This document shows, one piece after another, positions 28,608 to 36,521 of a stretch of 64,000 nucleotides of DNA (positions within the stretch are counted from its first letter, which is position 1; the number at the start of each line of letters is the position of its first letter). Source of the DNA: Methanomassiliicoccus luminyensis B10. Its GTDB lineage: Archaea > Thermoplasmatota > Thermoplasmata > Methanomassiliicoccales > Methanomassiliicoccaceae. Under the pieces are notes generated by a model. It was given only the letters and a program-made list of their open reading frames with translations. It ran no database searches and was not told the origin of the DNA. The translations under genes were made by a program, and so were the position numbers. Location: contig NZ_CAJE01000017.1 of NCBI RefSeq assembly GCF_000308215.1, forward strand, positions 34,673 through 98,672. The letters are read 5' to 3'.

Positions 28608-29156
28608 ATGGACGACGAGCTTTTAGTTGTCTGCAAGGAGGCCCTCGCCCTGACCCCCTCGGTCCGATCGGCCGCGCTGGAGCGCCTGGAGTCCCTGGCC
28701 CGGGAGAAGAAGATGGACGGGAGAGCGGTCGCCTGCCTTATCCCCCTGCTGCACGCGCCCGAGCCGGAGGAGCGCAGGAAGGCGTCCTGGATCATGGGGA
28801 AGCTGGCCCAGAACAAGGAGGAGGCCTGCTGGCCGCTGGAGGCTCTGAACAATGCCCTGCACGATGACGACGCGGAGGTCAGGGAGAACGCCGCGTGGGC
28901 GTTCGGGGAGCTAGCGGGCATGAGGATCGGGGCCGTGGGGACCCTGGAGCGCCTGAACCTGCTGCTGGGTGACCGGGACGCCAAGGTACGGGGGATGGCC
29001 GCCTGGGCCCTGGGGCGGATGGCCGAGAAGATAGGGCTGGGCTTCTCCTCATCGGTGGAGCCGCTCGCCGCGCTGCGGGAGGACCGCAGCGTATTGGTGA
29101 GGGAGAGCGCCGCCTTCGCCCTGGAGCGGCTGCGCGGCATCGGCATCACGGAATGA
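28608..29156 (+). CDS. HEAT-repeat protein
   Basis: A 182-residue soluble protein made of HEAT/PBS-lyase-like repeats: repeated units such as EPEERRKASWIMGKLAQN, DAEVRENAAWAFGELAG and DAKVRGMAAWALGRMA recur about every 30-35 residues. Such repeats form protein-binding scaffolds. The ATG at 28608 follows the small Cys-rich gene's stop by two bases with GAGGTG just upstream. Partner and role are unknown. Confidence 0.75.
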   Translation: MDDELLVVCKEALALTPSVRSAALERLESLAREKKMDGRAVACLIPLLHAPEPEERRKASWIMGKLAQNKEEACWPLEALNNALHDDDAEVRENAAWAFGELAGMRIGAVGTLERLNLLLGDRDAKVRGMAAWALGRMAEKIGLGFSSSVEPLAALREDRSVLVRESAAFALERLRGIGITE

Positions 29157-29461
29157 GGGGCGCCGAGCCCGAGGCGGACCAGCAAAGATCTCATCGGATG
29201 CTCGCAGTACCGCGGGCTTGTGCATCGTGCCTCCGTGAGCGTTTTCGGGAGCCGGTCCTGAACTCCAGCCGTTCTGCCATCGGGGAGAGCGCCTTCCCTC
29301 GCGCGAGGCGCCCGAGAGCCTCATGTGTTCAGTGCAATGCTGTTCGGCCCATCCAGCGCATTGACCGCCGAGATCCAACGATGGAGAAACCGGGCTTTCC
29401 GACAATAGGATTTATAAGCTGTTCTTCATTGCATCGCTGAGCAGGTCCAGGTGATGTCGAG
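29157..29461. promoter_or_regulatory. Intergenic region with the aguB promoter
   Basis: About 305 bases. The last part carries GGATTTATAAGC (29408-29419), a clear TATA box placing the start about 20 bases before the aguB ATG. GGTGATG just upstream of ATG 29462 can serve as ribosome-binding site. I see no RNA gene or small gene in the rest. Confidence 0.6.
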
Positions 29462-30331
29462 ATGAGCAGGCATGAGGTCGTGATCGGTCTTGTCCAAATG
29501 AGCATGTCCCCCCAGCCCGAGGCCAACCTCTCCAAGGCAGTGAAGATGATCGGCGAAGCCGCCGAGAGGGGGGCCGAGATCATCTGCCTGCCGGAGCTGT
29601 TCCTCACCACCTACTTCCCCCAGTACGACACCTCAGGGGAGAGGAAGAGGGAGACGGCGCCGCACGACACCATACCGGGAAAGGCGACCGAAGCGCTGTC
29701 CGCCGCGGCCCAGGAGCACGGCGTGATCGTCATCGGCGGCTCCATCTACGAGAGCGCCGGGGACAAGCTCTTCAACACCGCCGCGGTGTTCGATGAGCAG
29801 GGCGCGATGCTTGGCAAGTACCGCAAGACCCACATCCCCCACGACGAGGACTTCTTCGAGCAGAGCTACTTCGACCGCGGCGACACCGGGTTCCGGGTCT
29901 TCGGCACCGACAAAGGCCGCATCGGGGTCATGATCTGCTATGACCAGTGGTTCCCCGAGGCCGCCCGCTCCAACGCCCTCCTGGGCGCTGACATGGTTTT
30001 CTATCCCACCGCCATCGGCACGGTAAGAGGGATCGAGCAGGCCGAGGGCGACTGGCACGCGGCCTGGGAGAATGTCATGCGCGGCCACGCGATAGCCAAC
30101 GGCATGATCGTGGCCGCCTGCAACCGGGTGGGCAGCGAGGGCGACATGGAGTTCTGGGGTGGCAGCTTCGTCATCGACGCCTTCGGAAAAACCCTCGCCC
30201 GAGGGTCGGACCGGGAGGAGATCGTGCTGGCGACGGTGGACCTGGAGCACGGCGAGAAGGTGCGGGAGGGCTGGAGGTTCTTCCACAACCGCCGGCCGGA
30301 ATGCTATTCGAAGATCGTCGACGGGGCGTAG
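29462..30331 (+). CDS. aguB: N-carbamoylputrescine amidohydrolase
   Basis: Nitrilase-superfamily enzyme of 289 residues that hydrolyses N-carbamoylputrescine to putrescine. The Glu-Lys-Cys triad is visible: E45 in CLPELFLTT, K122 in YRKTHIPHDED and C159 in VMICYDQWFPE. Adjacent aguA supports the assignment over other nitrilases. The stop is TAG and the aguA frame continues in phase behind it. Confidence 0.9.
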   Translation: MSRHEVVIGLVQMSMSPQPEANLSKAVKMIGEAAERGAEIICLPELFLTTYFPQYDTSGERKRETAPHDTIPGKATEALSAAAQEHGVIVIGGSIYESAGDKLFNTAAVFDEQGAMLGKYRKTHIPHDEDFFEQSYFDRGDTGFRVFGTDKGRIGVMICYDQWFPEAARSNALLGADMVFYPTAIGTVRGIEQAEGDWHAAWENVMRGHAIANGMIVAACNRVGSEGDMEFWGGSFVIDAFGKTLARGSDREEIVLATVDLEHGEKVREGWRFFHNRRPECYSKIVDGA

Positions 30332-30355
30332 GCCCGATCCGACGAGGTGCATCGT

Positions 30356-31414
30356 ATGGAGAAGCAGACCCCCAGATCATTGAACTATCACATGCCCGAG
30401 GAATGGGCCAAGCATGACGCCACCTGGCTGTCCTGGCCGAAGAACCCCCTGACCTTCCCGGACGAGGTCCTGGGCGCGGTGGAAAATATCTACGTCCAGA
30501 TGATCGCCGCCCTGAGCCCCGGCGAGAAGGTCAAGGTCCTGGTGAACGACGATGCCACCGCGGACCGGGTGCTGAAGCTGCTGAGGGGGTCCGGGGCGGC
30601 GCTCGATAACGTGGAGCTGCCGCGCATCAAGAGCTCGGACGTGTGGATCCGGGACTACGGGCCGACCTTCCTGCTGAACAGGGACAGCGGGGAGAAGGCG
30701 GCGGTGAAGTGGAGGTTCAACGCCTGGGGCGGGAAGTACGACGACCTGATGTACGACGACGTGGCCGGCGAGGACGTGGTGCAGAGCACCGGAGTGAGAG
30801 TGTTCCGCCCCGGCATCGTGCTGGAGGGCGGCTCCATTGACGTCAACGGCAGGGGCACCGTCCTGACGACCGAGCAGTGCCTGCTGAACAAGAACCGCAA
30901 TCCCCAGCTGAGCAGGGAGGAGATCGAGAAGTACCTCGAAGAGTACATCGGTACGCCGGACGTAGTATGGCTCAAGTCCGGCATCGAGGGGGACGACACC
31001 GACGGGCACGTCGATGATTTCGCCCGCTTCGTGAGCTCGCGTACGATAGTGTGCGCTCATTCGGAGACGGGAGGGGGGCATAACCCCGAGGTGCTACGGA
31101 CCAACCTGGACATCCTGGACCGGTACAGGGACTCCCGCGGTGGCGAGCTGGAGGTGCTGAAGCTCCCCATGCCCGAGCCCATCCCCCTGCCGGAGGAGGA
31201 AAGGATGCTGCCGGCCAGCTACGCCAACTTCTACATCGGGAACAAGGTCGTTCTCGTTCCGGTGTTCAATGATCCCGCCGACCAGGGGGCCCTGGAGATC
31301 CTGGAAGGCTGCTTCCCCGGCCGGGAGGTCGTGCCCATCCCCGCCCGGGACCTGATCTACGGCTACGGCGGGTTCCACTGCGTCACCCAGCAGGAGCCGG
31401 CCGGAAGAGAGTAA
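30356..31414 (+). CDS. aguA: Agmatine deiminase
   Basis: Cytoplasmic enzyme of 352 residues converting agmatine to N-carbamoylputrescine. Family motifs are EGGSIDVNGRGT, the DGHVDDFARF segment and the catalytic Cys in GYGGFHCVTQQEP (about residue 342). The ATG at 30356 has GAGGTG seven bases before it and is preferred over GTG 30347. With aguB it makes a two-step route to putrescine; the spermidine pathway then feeds aIF5A hypusination. Confidence 0.92.
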   Translation: MEKQTPRSLNYHMPEEWAKHDATWLSWPKNPLTFPDEVLGAVENIYVQMIAALSPGEKVKVLVNDDATADRVLKLLRGSGAALDNVELPRIKSSDVWIRDYGPTFLLNRDSGEKAAVKWRFNAWGGKYDDLMYDDVAGEDVVQSTGVRVFRPGIVLEGGSIDVNGRGTVLTTEQCLLNKNRNPQLSREEIEKYLEEYIGTPDVVWLKSGIEGDDTDGHVDDFARFVSSRTIVCAHSETGGGHNPEVLRTNLDILDRYRDSRGGELEVLKLPMPEPIPLPEEERMLPASYANFYIGNKVVLVPVFNDPADQGALEILEGCFPGREVVPIPARDLIYGYGGFHCVTQQEPAGRE

Positions 31415-31424
31415 GACCGGCCGC

Positions 31425-31847
31425 TCAGGGCGAATCGAGCACGGCCGCGTTCTTGCTGATGGCACGGGCGGGGCAGACGTCCAGGCACATGCCGCAGGCG
31501 ATGCACTTCCGGTGGTCGAGGTGCACCTTCCAGGTCTGGCGGTCCAGGCGATAGGCCATCGCCGGACAGATGGATACGCACAGCGAACAGTCGGTGCACA
31601 TTGAACTGTCGAGGACCACGTACCGGTCGAGCTCGCCCGCGTGCACGCCTTCCTTTTCGAGATAGGCGAGGGCCTTCCTGATCTCGTCCCGGTCCCCGGA
31701 CATGGAAAGTATGAGCTTGCCTCCCTGCTCGTTGACCTCTGCCCTCAGGATGTTGAAATCGATATTGTACTCTCGCGCAAGGCGGAAGGTCACCGGCGTG
31801 CTGACCCGGTCCGGCGTGAACAGCAGGATGAACTTTCTCTCGGCCAT
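31425..31847 (-). CDS. NIL-domain ferredoxin, partner of aspartate-semialdehyde sulfurtransferase
   Basis: A 140-residue protein: an N-terminal NIL domain (about 5-75) followed by two 4Fe-4S motifs, CTDCSLCVSICP and CIACGMCLDVCP. It corresponds to MA1822 of Methanosarcina acetivorans, which works with the DUF39 protein MA1821 in making homocysteine from aspartate semialdehyde and sulfide. The neighbouring gene upstream ends three bases before this start, so they form one operon. Confidence 0.88.
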   Translation of the reverse strand: MAERKFILLFTPDRVSTPVTFRLAREYNIDFNILRAEVNEQGGKLILSMSGDRDEIRKALAYLEKEGVHAGELDRYVVLDSSMCTDCSLCVSICPAMAYRLDRQTWKVHLDHRKCIACGMCLDVCPARAISKNAAVLDSP

Positions 31848-31849
31848 GT

Positions 31850-33013
31850 TCACACCTCCGTCGGGGAGCGGAGGTCCAGAGGCTTCTGGACCCGCTCCTT
31901 CGGCAGCACCTCCACCGGCGGGGTGAGGGTGAACTTCTTTTCCAGGATCATTTTCTTCAGCTCCACGGTGATGTCCCTGGCCTTGCGGTACGAGGACAGC
32001 GAGGAGGTCCGCACCTCCTTGCCGTCGATCTCGATGGCCCCGCTCTTGAGCTCGGCGTAGGACACCTCCTTCAGCGGCGTTCGAGCACGAGAGCGCTCGG
32101 CGTAATCGATGACGGGGGCGAAGATCTTGTCGTCGGTGATCGCCGCGGACCTCATGAGGTCCTCGTCCAGTATGGGGATGGGGACCCCTATCCCCAGCCC
32201 CAGGGACCACCCGTACTTGTGAAAGTACAGCGCCCTGACGTAACTAGTGCTCATGCCGTTGAGGTCGCCGATCACCGCCAGCGCCCTGGCCGAGGAGGCC
32301 GGCACCCCGTTCCTCATCGGAACGTTGGTCTTGTACTGCGTCCCTTCCCATGCCACGTACCCGATGCCCCCGCCCAGGAAGATCCTGGTGCCCATGCCGA
32401 TGGTACGCAGCGCAGGATCGTTCAATAGCGGGGACAGCTGGCCGGCGCTGCTGTACGTGGCATTGCCACATCGGGGGAGCAGCTTCCCCATGTGGGTGTA
32501 TAGGAGATCAGGGGAAGAGTTGGTGGCCACCTCGCCGTTCTGGTTCATGTTGCGCGGGTTGAACAGGTAGGCCTGGTTCACCGTCTTCAGCGAGATGTAG
32601 GTCTCGATGTCCTTGCGGAGGTAGCAATCAGTGCCGTACGCAGTAGCTCGCAGCTTGATCGGCCTGCCTGCTACCAGGTCCTCGATGACCTGGGCCCCTC
32701 CGTGTTCGGAGCCCGTACCCTCCGCTGGCTCCGTCGCCCCTATGTACGCGTCGACGGCGGCCAGTCCGGTATAGGCCGGGACGTCGTTCAGCCACACCTT
32801 GGACATCTTGATCGGCGGCTCGGAGTGCCCGAAGTTGATGAACGCGCCGGAGGAGCACATGGCGCCGAAGGTGCCAGTGGTCACGACGTCGACCTCCTTG
32901 GCCGCCTTCTCAGCCCCCAGTTCCTGGACGACTTTCTTGACCTCTTCGGCCGTAAGCACTACGGCGTCGCCCCGCTCTATCTTGGAGTTTATTTCCTCGT
33001 AGCTTCTGTTCAT
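31850..33013 (-). CDS. L-aspartate semialdehyde sulfurtransferase (DUF39)
   Basis: A 387-residue cytoplasmic enzyme of methanogen homocysteine biosynthesis. Two cysteines reported as important in the M. acetivorans MA1821 protein (Cys54 and Cys131) correspond by local sequence to C53 (GAMCSSGAF) and C130 (GTDCYLRKD). The start at 33013 has TGAGGGG just upstream. It is the first gene of the pair with the NIL-ferredoxin. The promoter is in 33014-33090. Confidence 0.9.
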   Translation of the reverse strand: MNRSYEEINSKIERGDAVVLTAEEVKKVVQELGAEKAAKEVDVVTTGTFGAMCSSGAFINFGHSEPPIKMSKVWLNDVPAYTGLAAVDAYIGATEPAEGTGSEHGGAQVIEDLVAGRPIKLRATAYGTDCYLRKDIETYISLKTVNQAYLFNPRNMNQNGEVATNSSPDLLYTHMGKLLPRCGNATYSSAGQLSPLLNDPALRTIGMGTRIFLGGGIGYVAWEGTQYKTNVPMRNGVPASSARALAVIGDLNGMSTSYVRALYFHKYGWSLGLGIGVPIPILDEDLMRSAAITDDKIFAPVIDYAERSRARTPLKEVSYAELKSGAIEIDGKEVRTSSLSSYRKARDITVELKKMILEKKFTLTPPVEVLPKERVQKPLDLRSPTEV

Positions 33014-33300
33014 CCCCTCACCTCGGGGGAGATCTTGCACGCTCCGAACGCTTCTGTGATCTCCCCGACGGGACTAATGGCATAAACGATTGTTACCTTA
33101 TCTATGCTCGCCCGCTCCCCGCCGCTCCGACCCTATACATTTTTCGTTATTGTCTATGGCATACAAAACGCCGCGCCGCCGTGCGGGTCAGGAGCGGCAG
33201 AACGGATCATACCGTCCGATAAAGAGCGGGGCAAAGAGGACATTCGACAGGTGCTTCGAAGCTGATATGTCGCATTTTCTGAACAATCGTGAATACATCC
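33014..33300. promoter_or_regulatory. Promoter side of the sulfurtransferase operon and non-coding spacer
   Basis: A minus-strand TATA-like element (CGTTTATGCC, complement of about 33078-33088) fits a start near 33055 for the sulfurtransferase operon. The rest of the stretch shows no gene. The upstream AT-rich half of the gap belongs to mtaC and is described separately. Confidence 0.4.
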
Positions 33301-33600
33301 AGATAAGGTCGGATACCGATTATTAAATTCGGAAATAAATATTCTACATCTCATTATTAATTAAATTATATGTTATGTATATTGCTGTGTATCGGTCTAC
33401 ATACCGATAATAGAATATTGCAAATGCCCGTTAGGTTTATATTGCTTGACTAGACTTCTCTATTGCAATAATCTTGGATATTTCACATCTGGCTATTGCA
33501 ATTTCAGCTCTCGTGGGGAGATATCGTCCGAACAATCGGCCCCGTCGAGACAATGTGATATAATACTTTTTATATTATAATATTTTACACATATAAGTTT
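33301..33600 (+). promoter_or_regulatory. AT-rich mtaCB upstream region with repeated motifs
   Basis: A strongly AT-rich block. ATACCGAT occurs at 33313-33320 and 33401-33408; the second copy closes an inverted repeat ATCGGT-N6-ACCGAT (33391-33408), and the first sits in TCGG-ATA-CCGA (33309-33319). TATTGCAA occurs at 33416-33423, 33461-33468 and 33494-33501. The TATA element is probably in ACATATAAG (33589-33597), giving a leader of about 95 bases before the ATG at 33716. This looks like the control region for methanol-dependent expression. Confidence 0.55.
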
Positions 33601-33656
33601 CCCAAGGCTACATTTTCGCAATAGATTAATATACTCAAAATCGGGCTGTTCTTTTC

Positions 33657-33692
33657 GGAGGGAGGTTTGAGTCTCAAAGTTCGAGCCCCTCC
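33657..33692 (+). promoter_or_regulatory. Hairpin in the mtaC leader
   Basis: GGAGGG and CCCTCC arms enclose an inner TTTGA-GTC-TCAAA hairpin. The structure ends 23 bases before the mtaC ATG and could affect ribosome access or mRNA stability; the ribosome-binding site TTAGGAG lies just after it. Confidence 0.45.
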
Positions 33693-33715
33693 AAGAGGAT
33701 TTAGGAGTTGAGCAA

Positions 33716-34501
33716 ATGCCAGACTTTGATAATGTAAGCGCCGACAAGATATTGACGAGGTACGATATCCTTGCCGATGCGAAGGACAAGCCTGAGACGA
33801 TCGCTGAAAGGATCCTCCCCAAGGACCCGGTTCTTAGGAAGGTCGCTGAGGACGTTGTTTTCCTGAAGGCGAAGAACATCCAGGACGATGTCACTGAGGC
33901 TCTGAAGACCGTCAAGCCCGAGCAGGTTATCGAGGGCGGGCTGCTGAAGGGAATGGATGTCGTGGCCGAGCTGTACGGACGCGGTATCTACTACCTGCCC
34001 CATGTCATGGTAGCATCCGACGCCATGGACAAGGGGATCAAGCTGGCCGAGAAGTCCTTGACCACCGCCAGGAAGCTGAAGGGCACCGTTGTTATGCATG
34101 CTGCCGAGGGCGACCCCCACGATATCGGCAAGAACATCGCTGCCGTCCTGCTGAAGTCCAACGGCTACGGGGTAGTTGACCTGGGCAGGGATGTCCTGGT
34201 CGACACCGTGGTGAAGTCTGTTGAGGAGAACAAGCCTCAGGTCGTTACCGGCACCGCCCTGATGACCACCACCATGTCCGCGTTCCCCAAGATCGCGGAG
34301 AGGCTGCAGGAGAGGGGCATTAACATCCCCTTCATCTGCGCTGGAGGTGCTGTCAACAGGTCGTACGTGGAGTCCTACCCGCTGGGCGTATACGCTGAGA
34401 AGGCCGCCAACGGACCTGGCCTCGTGAACAAGGCCACTGCTGGCTGGGACTGGAGGAAGATCAGGGACAACTGGGACGCCATCCAGGCGGGGAAGGTTTA
34501 A
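33716..34501 (+). CDS. mtaC: Methanol corrinoid protein MtaC
   Basis: Cobalamin-binding methyl carrier of 261 residues that takes the methyl group of methanol from MtaB. The corrinoid motif EGDPHDIGKN (131-140) supplies the axial His (H135). An N-terminal helical domain and a C-terminal Rossmann B12-binding domain are present. It overlaps nothing but lies 14 bases upstream of mtaB with GAGGTG between, so the pair is one unit. Expression likely depends on the long AT-rich leader region. Confidence 0.95.
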   Translation: MPDFDNVSADKILTRYDILADAKDKPETIAERILPKDPVLRKVAEDVVFLKAKNIQDDVTEALKTVKPEQVIEGGLLKGMDVVAELYGRGIYYLPHVMVASDAMDKGIKLAEKSLTTARKLKGTVVMHAAEGDPHDIGKNIAAVLLKSNGYGVVDLGRDVLVDTVVKSVEENKPQVVTGTALMTTTMSAFPKIAERLQERGINIPFICAGGAVNRSYVESYPLGVYAEKAANGPGLVNKATAGWDWRKIRDNWDAIQAGKV

Positions 34502-34515
34502 ACGAGGTGACAAAA

Positions 34516-35919
34516 ATGGCTACCAAGAAGTTTACCAAGATGGAAACCGCTTCCGCTGATGACCTCATCTTCGGTGAGGCCAAGTACCCAGTGTCCTACG
34601 GCTTGGGCATGAAGGTCGGTGCCGGCACTGTCTACCCTGAGGTCAACTTTGCCCCCAGGCCCGGTGCTGAGAAGAACCCCGAGAGCCTGACCAGGGAGTA
34701 CGTGGACTACATCGCCACTGACATCATGAACAGGGCGGTGACCCTCGGGTTCCCCGGCGTCCAGCTCGAGAACGAGTGGATCCACCAGATGGGTAACGAC
34801 CCCAAGAAGTTCGCCAAGCCCGTTGTAGTCGGCCAGAAGGCCGTGCTGCAGAAGTTCCACGACGAGTACGGCATCGCGACCGCCATCAGGCACACCTGCG
34901 CTGACCCCAGGCTGGCCGAGGAAGGCCTCAGGTACGGAATGGACAAGCACCACATGTACCCTGAGAAGACCCTCGACTCCTTCGAGGTCGCGGCCGCGAA
35001 CGGCGCCGATGTGCTGTCCGTGGAGACCATGGGCGGCAAGGAGATCACCGATTATGCGGTGGTCAGGCAGGACATCAAGGGCTGGCTGTTCGGCGGCGGC
35101 TACCTCGGCCCCCTGGACATGGAGTGGATCTGGCCCCAGATCGTCGACGTTGCCAAGAAGAACAAGGTCATCGCCGGCGGCGACACCTACTGCGCCTCTG
35201 CGAACACCTCCATGTTCATGGCCGGCGGCTACCTCGACAAGGACCTGCCCAGGACCCAGGCTGCCGTGACCCGTGCCATCGCGGCCTCCAGGACCCTGGT
35301 GGCCATCGAGTGCGGTGCCACCGGTCCGGACAAGGACTGCGGCTACGAGGGACCGATCCTGAAGGCCATATCCGGCCGCCCGTCCGCCCAGGAGGGCAAG
35401 GGCGCTCAGGATGCCCACGCTGATCTGATGGGTAACCTCATCGCTCAGACCGCTGACCTTTGGTCCAACGAGTCCGTGGAGTACCACCCCGAGTTCGGTG
35501 GTTCCTCGGTCCAGTGCTGGCTCGGCGTCATCGGCTACGAGGCCGCCCTGATGAACGCAGCCAAGCAGCTGAAGCAGGACAAGATCCTGAGGGACATCTA
35601 TGTCGCCTCCGACCGCTTCAGGTCGCCTGAGGCCTTCATTCTTGCCTACGACAACGCCTACAAGATCGGCCAGGCCATTGTATCTGAGGGCAACTCCTAC
35701 TACCTCAGGTCCAAGGCTGCCGGTCTCAAGGCCGCCGAGCTCATCAAGGCGTCCAACGACGCTGGCAAGCTGAAGCTCAGCAGGCAGGAGAAGGACACCC
35801 TGAACAAGATCCTGACCGACCTCAAGTCCCTGCCGGACGAGGAAGGTAAGTTCGTCGACTGGGCGCTGAAGGAGTACAAGAACGTGCCTGCCTTCAACCC
35901 CAAGAACTACGAGCTGTAA
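34516..35919 (+). CDS. mtaB: Methanol:corrinoid methyltransferase MtaB
   Basis: Zinc enzyme of 467 residues that activates methanol and transfers its methyl group to MtaC. The zinc ligands of the M. barkeri enzyme (Glu164, Cys220, Cys269) are conserved with exact spacing as Glu170, Cys226 and Cys275. The ATG at 34516 is chosen with GAGGTGA six bases upstream; GTG 34507 is an in-frame alternative. No mtaA lies nearby, and this is the only mtaCB copy in the window. Confidence 0.96.
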   Translation: MATKKFTKMETASADDLIFGEAKYPVSYGLGMKVGAGTVYPEVNFAPRPGAEKNPESLTREYVDYIATDIMNRAVTLGFPGVQLENEWIHQMGNDPKKFAKPVVVGQKAVLQKFHDEYGIATAIRHTCADPRLAEEGLRYGMDKHHMYPEKTLDSFEVAAANGADVLSVETMGGKEITDYAVVRQDIKGWLFGGGYLGPLDMEWIWPQIVDVAKKNKVIAGGDTYCASANTSMFMAGGYLDKDLPRTQAAVTRAIAASRTLVAIECGATGPDKDCGYEGPILKAISGRPSAQEGKGAQDAHADLMGNLIAQTADLWSNESVEYHPEFGGSSVQCWLGVIGYEAALMNAAKQLKQDKILRDIYVASDRFRSPEAFILAYDNAYKIGQAIVSEGNSYYLRSKAAGLKAAELIKASNDAGKLKLSRQEKDTLNKILTDLKSLPDEEGKFVDWALKEYKNVPAFNPKNYEL

Positions 35920-36241
35920 ATCTGGTTCAGCGGAGTCGAGATGCCACAAACCCCTTCCCTTTACATTTTTCTGCTATTATTGTTCTGGCCAGATCTCAGG
36001 AGATCGGTGCTCAAGAGATCCATACTTCATGCTCGTAGAGATTGAACTCCTCTTCTCCCGGGGCATCGTAGTACATCTTATCAGTATCGGCCAGGCGGAA
36101 CTCCATTGAAGTGAACAGCCCTGTCGCCGGAAAGTTCTTGACAGCACATCCAGCCGGACCGTCGTGTCGCCGTTCCGGTCTCCATCGATGGATTGGGGCA
36201 TCTTTATCGCCCCGCTCGACATTTCGGGAACGGGGTGCATC
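35920..36241. other. Spacer with a possible gene remnant
   Basis: About 320 bases. A minus-strand frame ending at 36011 contains TSMEFRLADTDKMYYDAP, which looks protein-like for about 30 residues but has no start or upstream continuation, so it may be the tail of a decayed gene. CATCTTTATCGCC near 36199 is the likely TATA element for the next gene. Confidence 0.35.
35950..35985 (+). terminator. T-rich termination region after mtaB
   Basis: T-rich stretches (CCTTTACATTTTTCTGC and TATTATTGTTCT) follow the mtaB stop without a strong hairpin, the pattern of archaeal T-rich terminators. Confidence 0.5.
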
Positions 36242-36520
36242 GTGGACAGAAAGAAGACAACGCCCAGACCGGGCGGCCTGACCCGAGAGGAGTTCGAGGG
36301 ATTGAGGGAGGACATACAGGAGGTCCTCAGCGAACATCCATTATCCCGCTTCACCATAGCTCTCATCGATGAAAACGGTGTGCGCACCACCGACCCAGCG
36401 AAGGCGGCGAGGTACGGCATGACCGTGTACGAGGGGGACCGTGTCATCTTCGAGGAGTACGGAGCGGTGCAGGCCGATCGACCGTGGAAGCCCGCGGCGA
36501 GGACCGAGGGGACCTCCTGA
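36242..36520 (+). CDS. Small hypothetical protein upstream of the drug/metabolite transporter gene
   Basis: I do not recognise this 92-residue soluble protein. It starts at GTG 36242 (MDRKKTTPRPGGLTREEFEGL), carries a predicted helix then a beta-rich middle (RFTIALIDENGVRTTD), and ends with a charged tail. The transporter gene begins one base after its stop, so they are probably cotranscribed. A translation beginning at 36164 is possible but adds non-conserved residues. Confidence 0.55.
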   Translation: MDRKKTTPRPGGLTREEFEGLREDIQEVLSEHPLSRFTIALIDENGVRTTDPAKAARYGMTVYEGDRVIFEEYGAVQADRPWKPAARTEGTS

Positions 36521-36521
36521 G

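Noticed and set aside
33676..33692. tRNA-like GTTCGAGC in the mtaC leader and GGTTCGAGGCC near 60090
   Set aside because: Neither forms a T-stem or has acceptor, D or anticodon arms, so no tRNA gene is called.
33154..33915. Frames in the AT-rich region upstream of and antisense to mtaC
   Set aside because: No ribosome-binding sites, poor composition, and overlap with clear mtaC coding or promoter sequence.
36011..36337. Minus-strand frame with a protein-like end
   Set aside because: Only the last 30 residues look real and there is no start, so it is at most a remnant.
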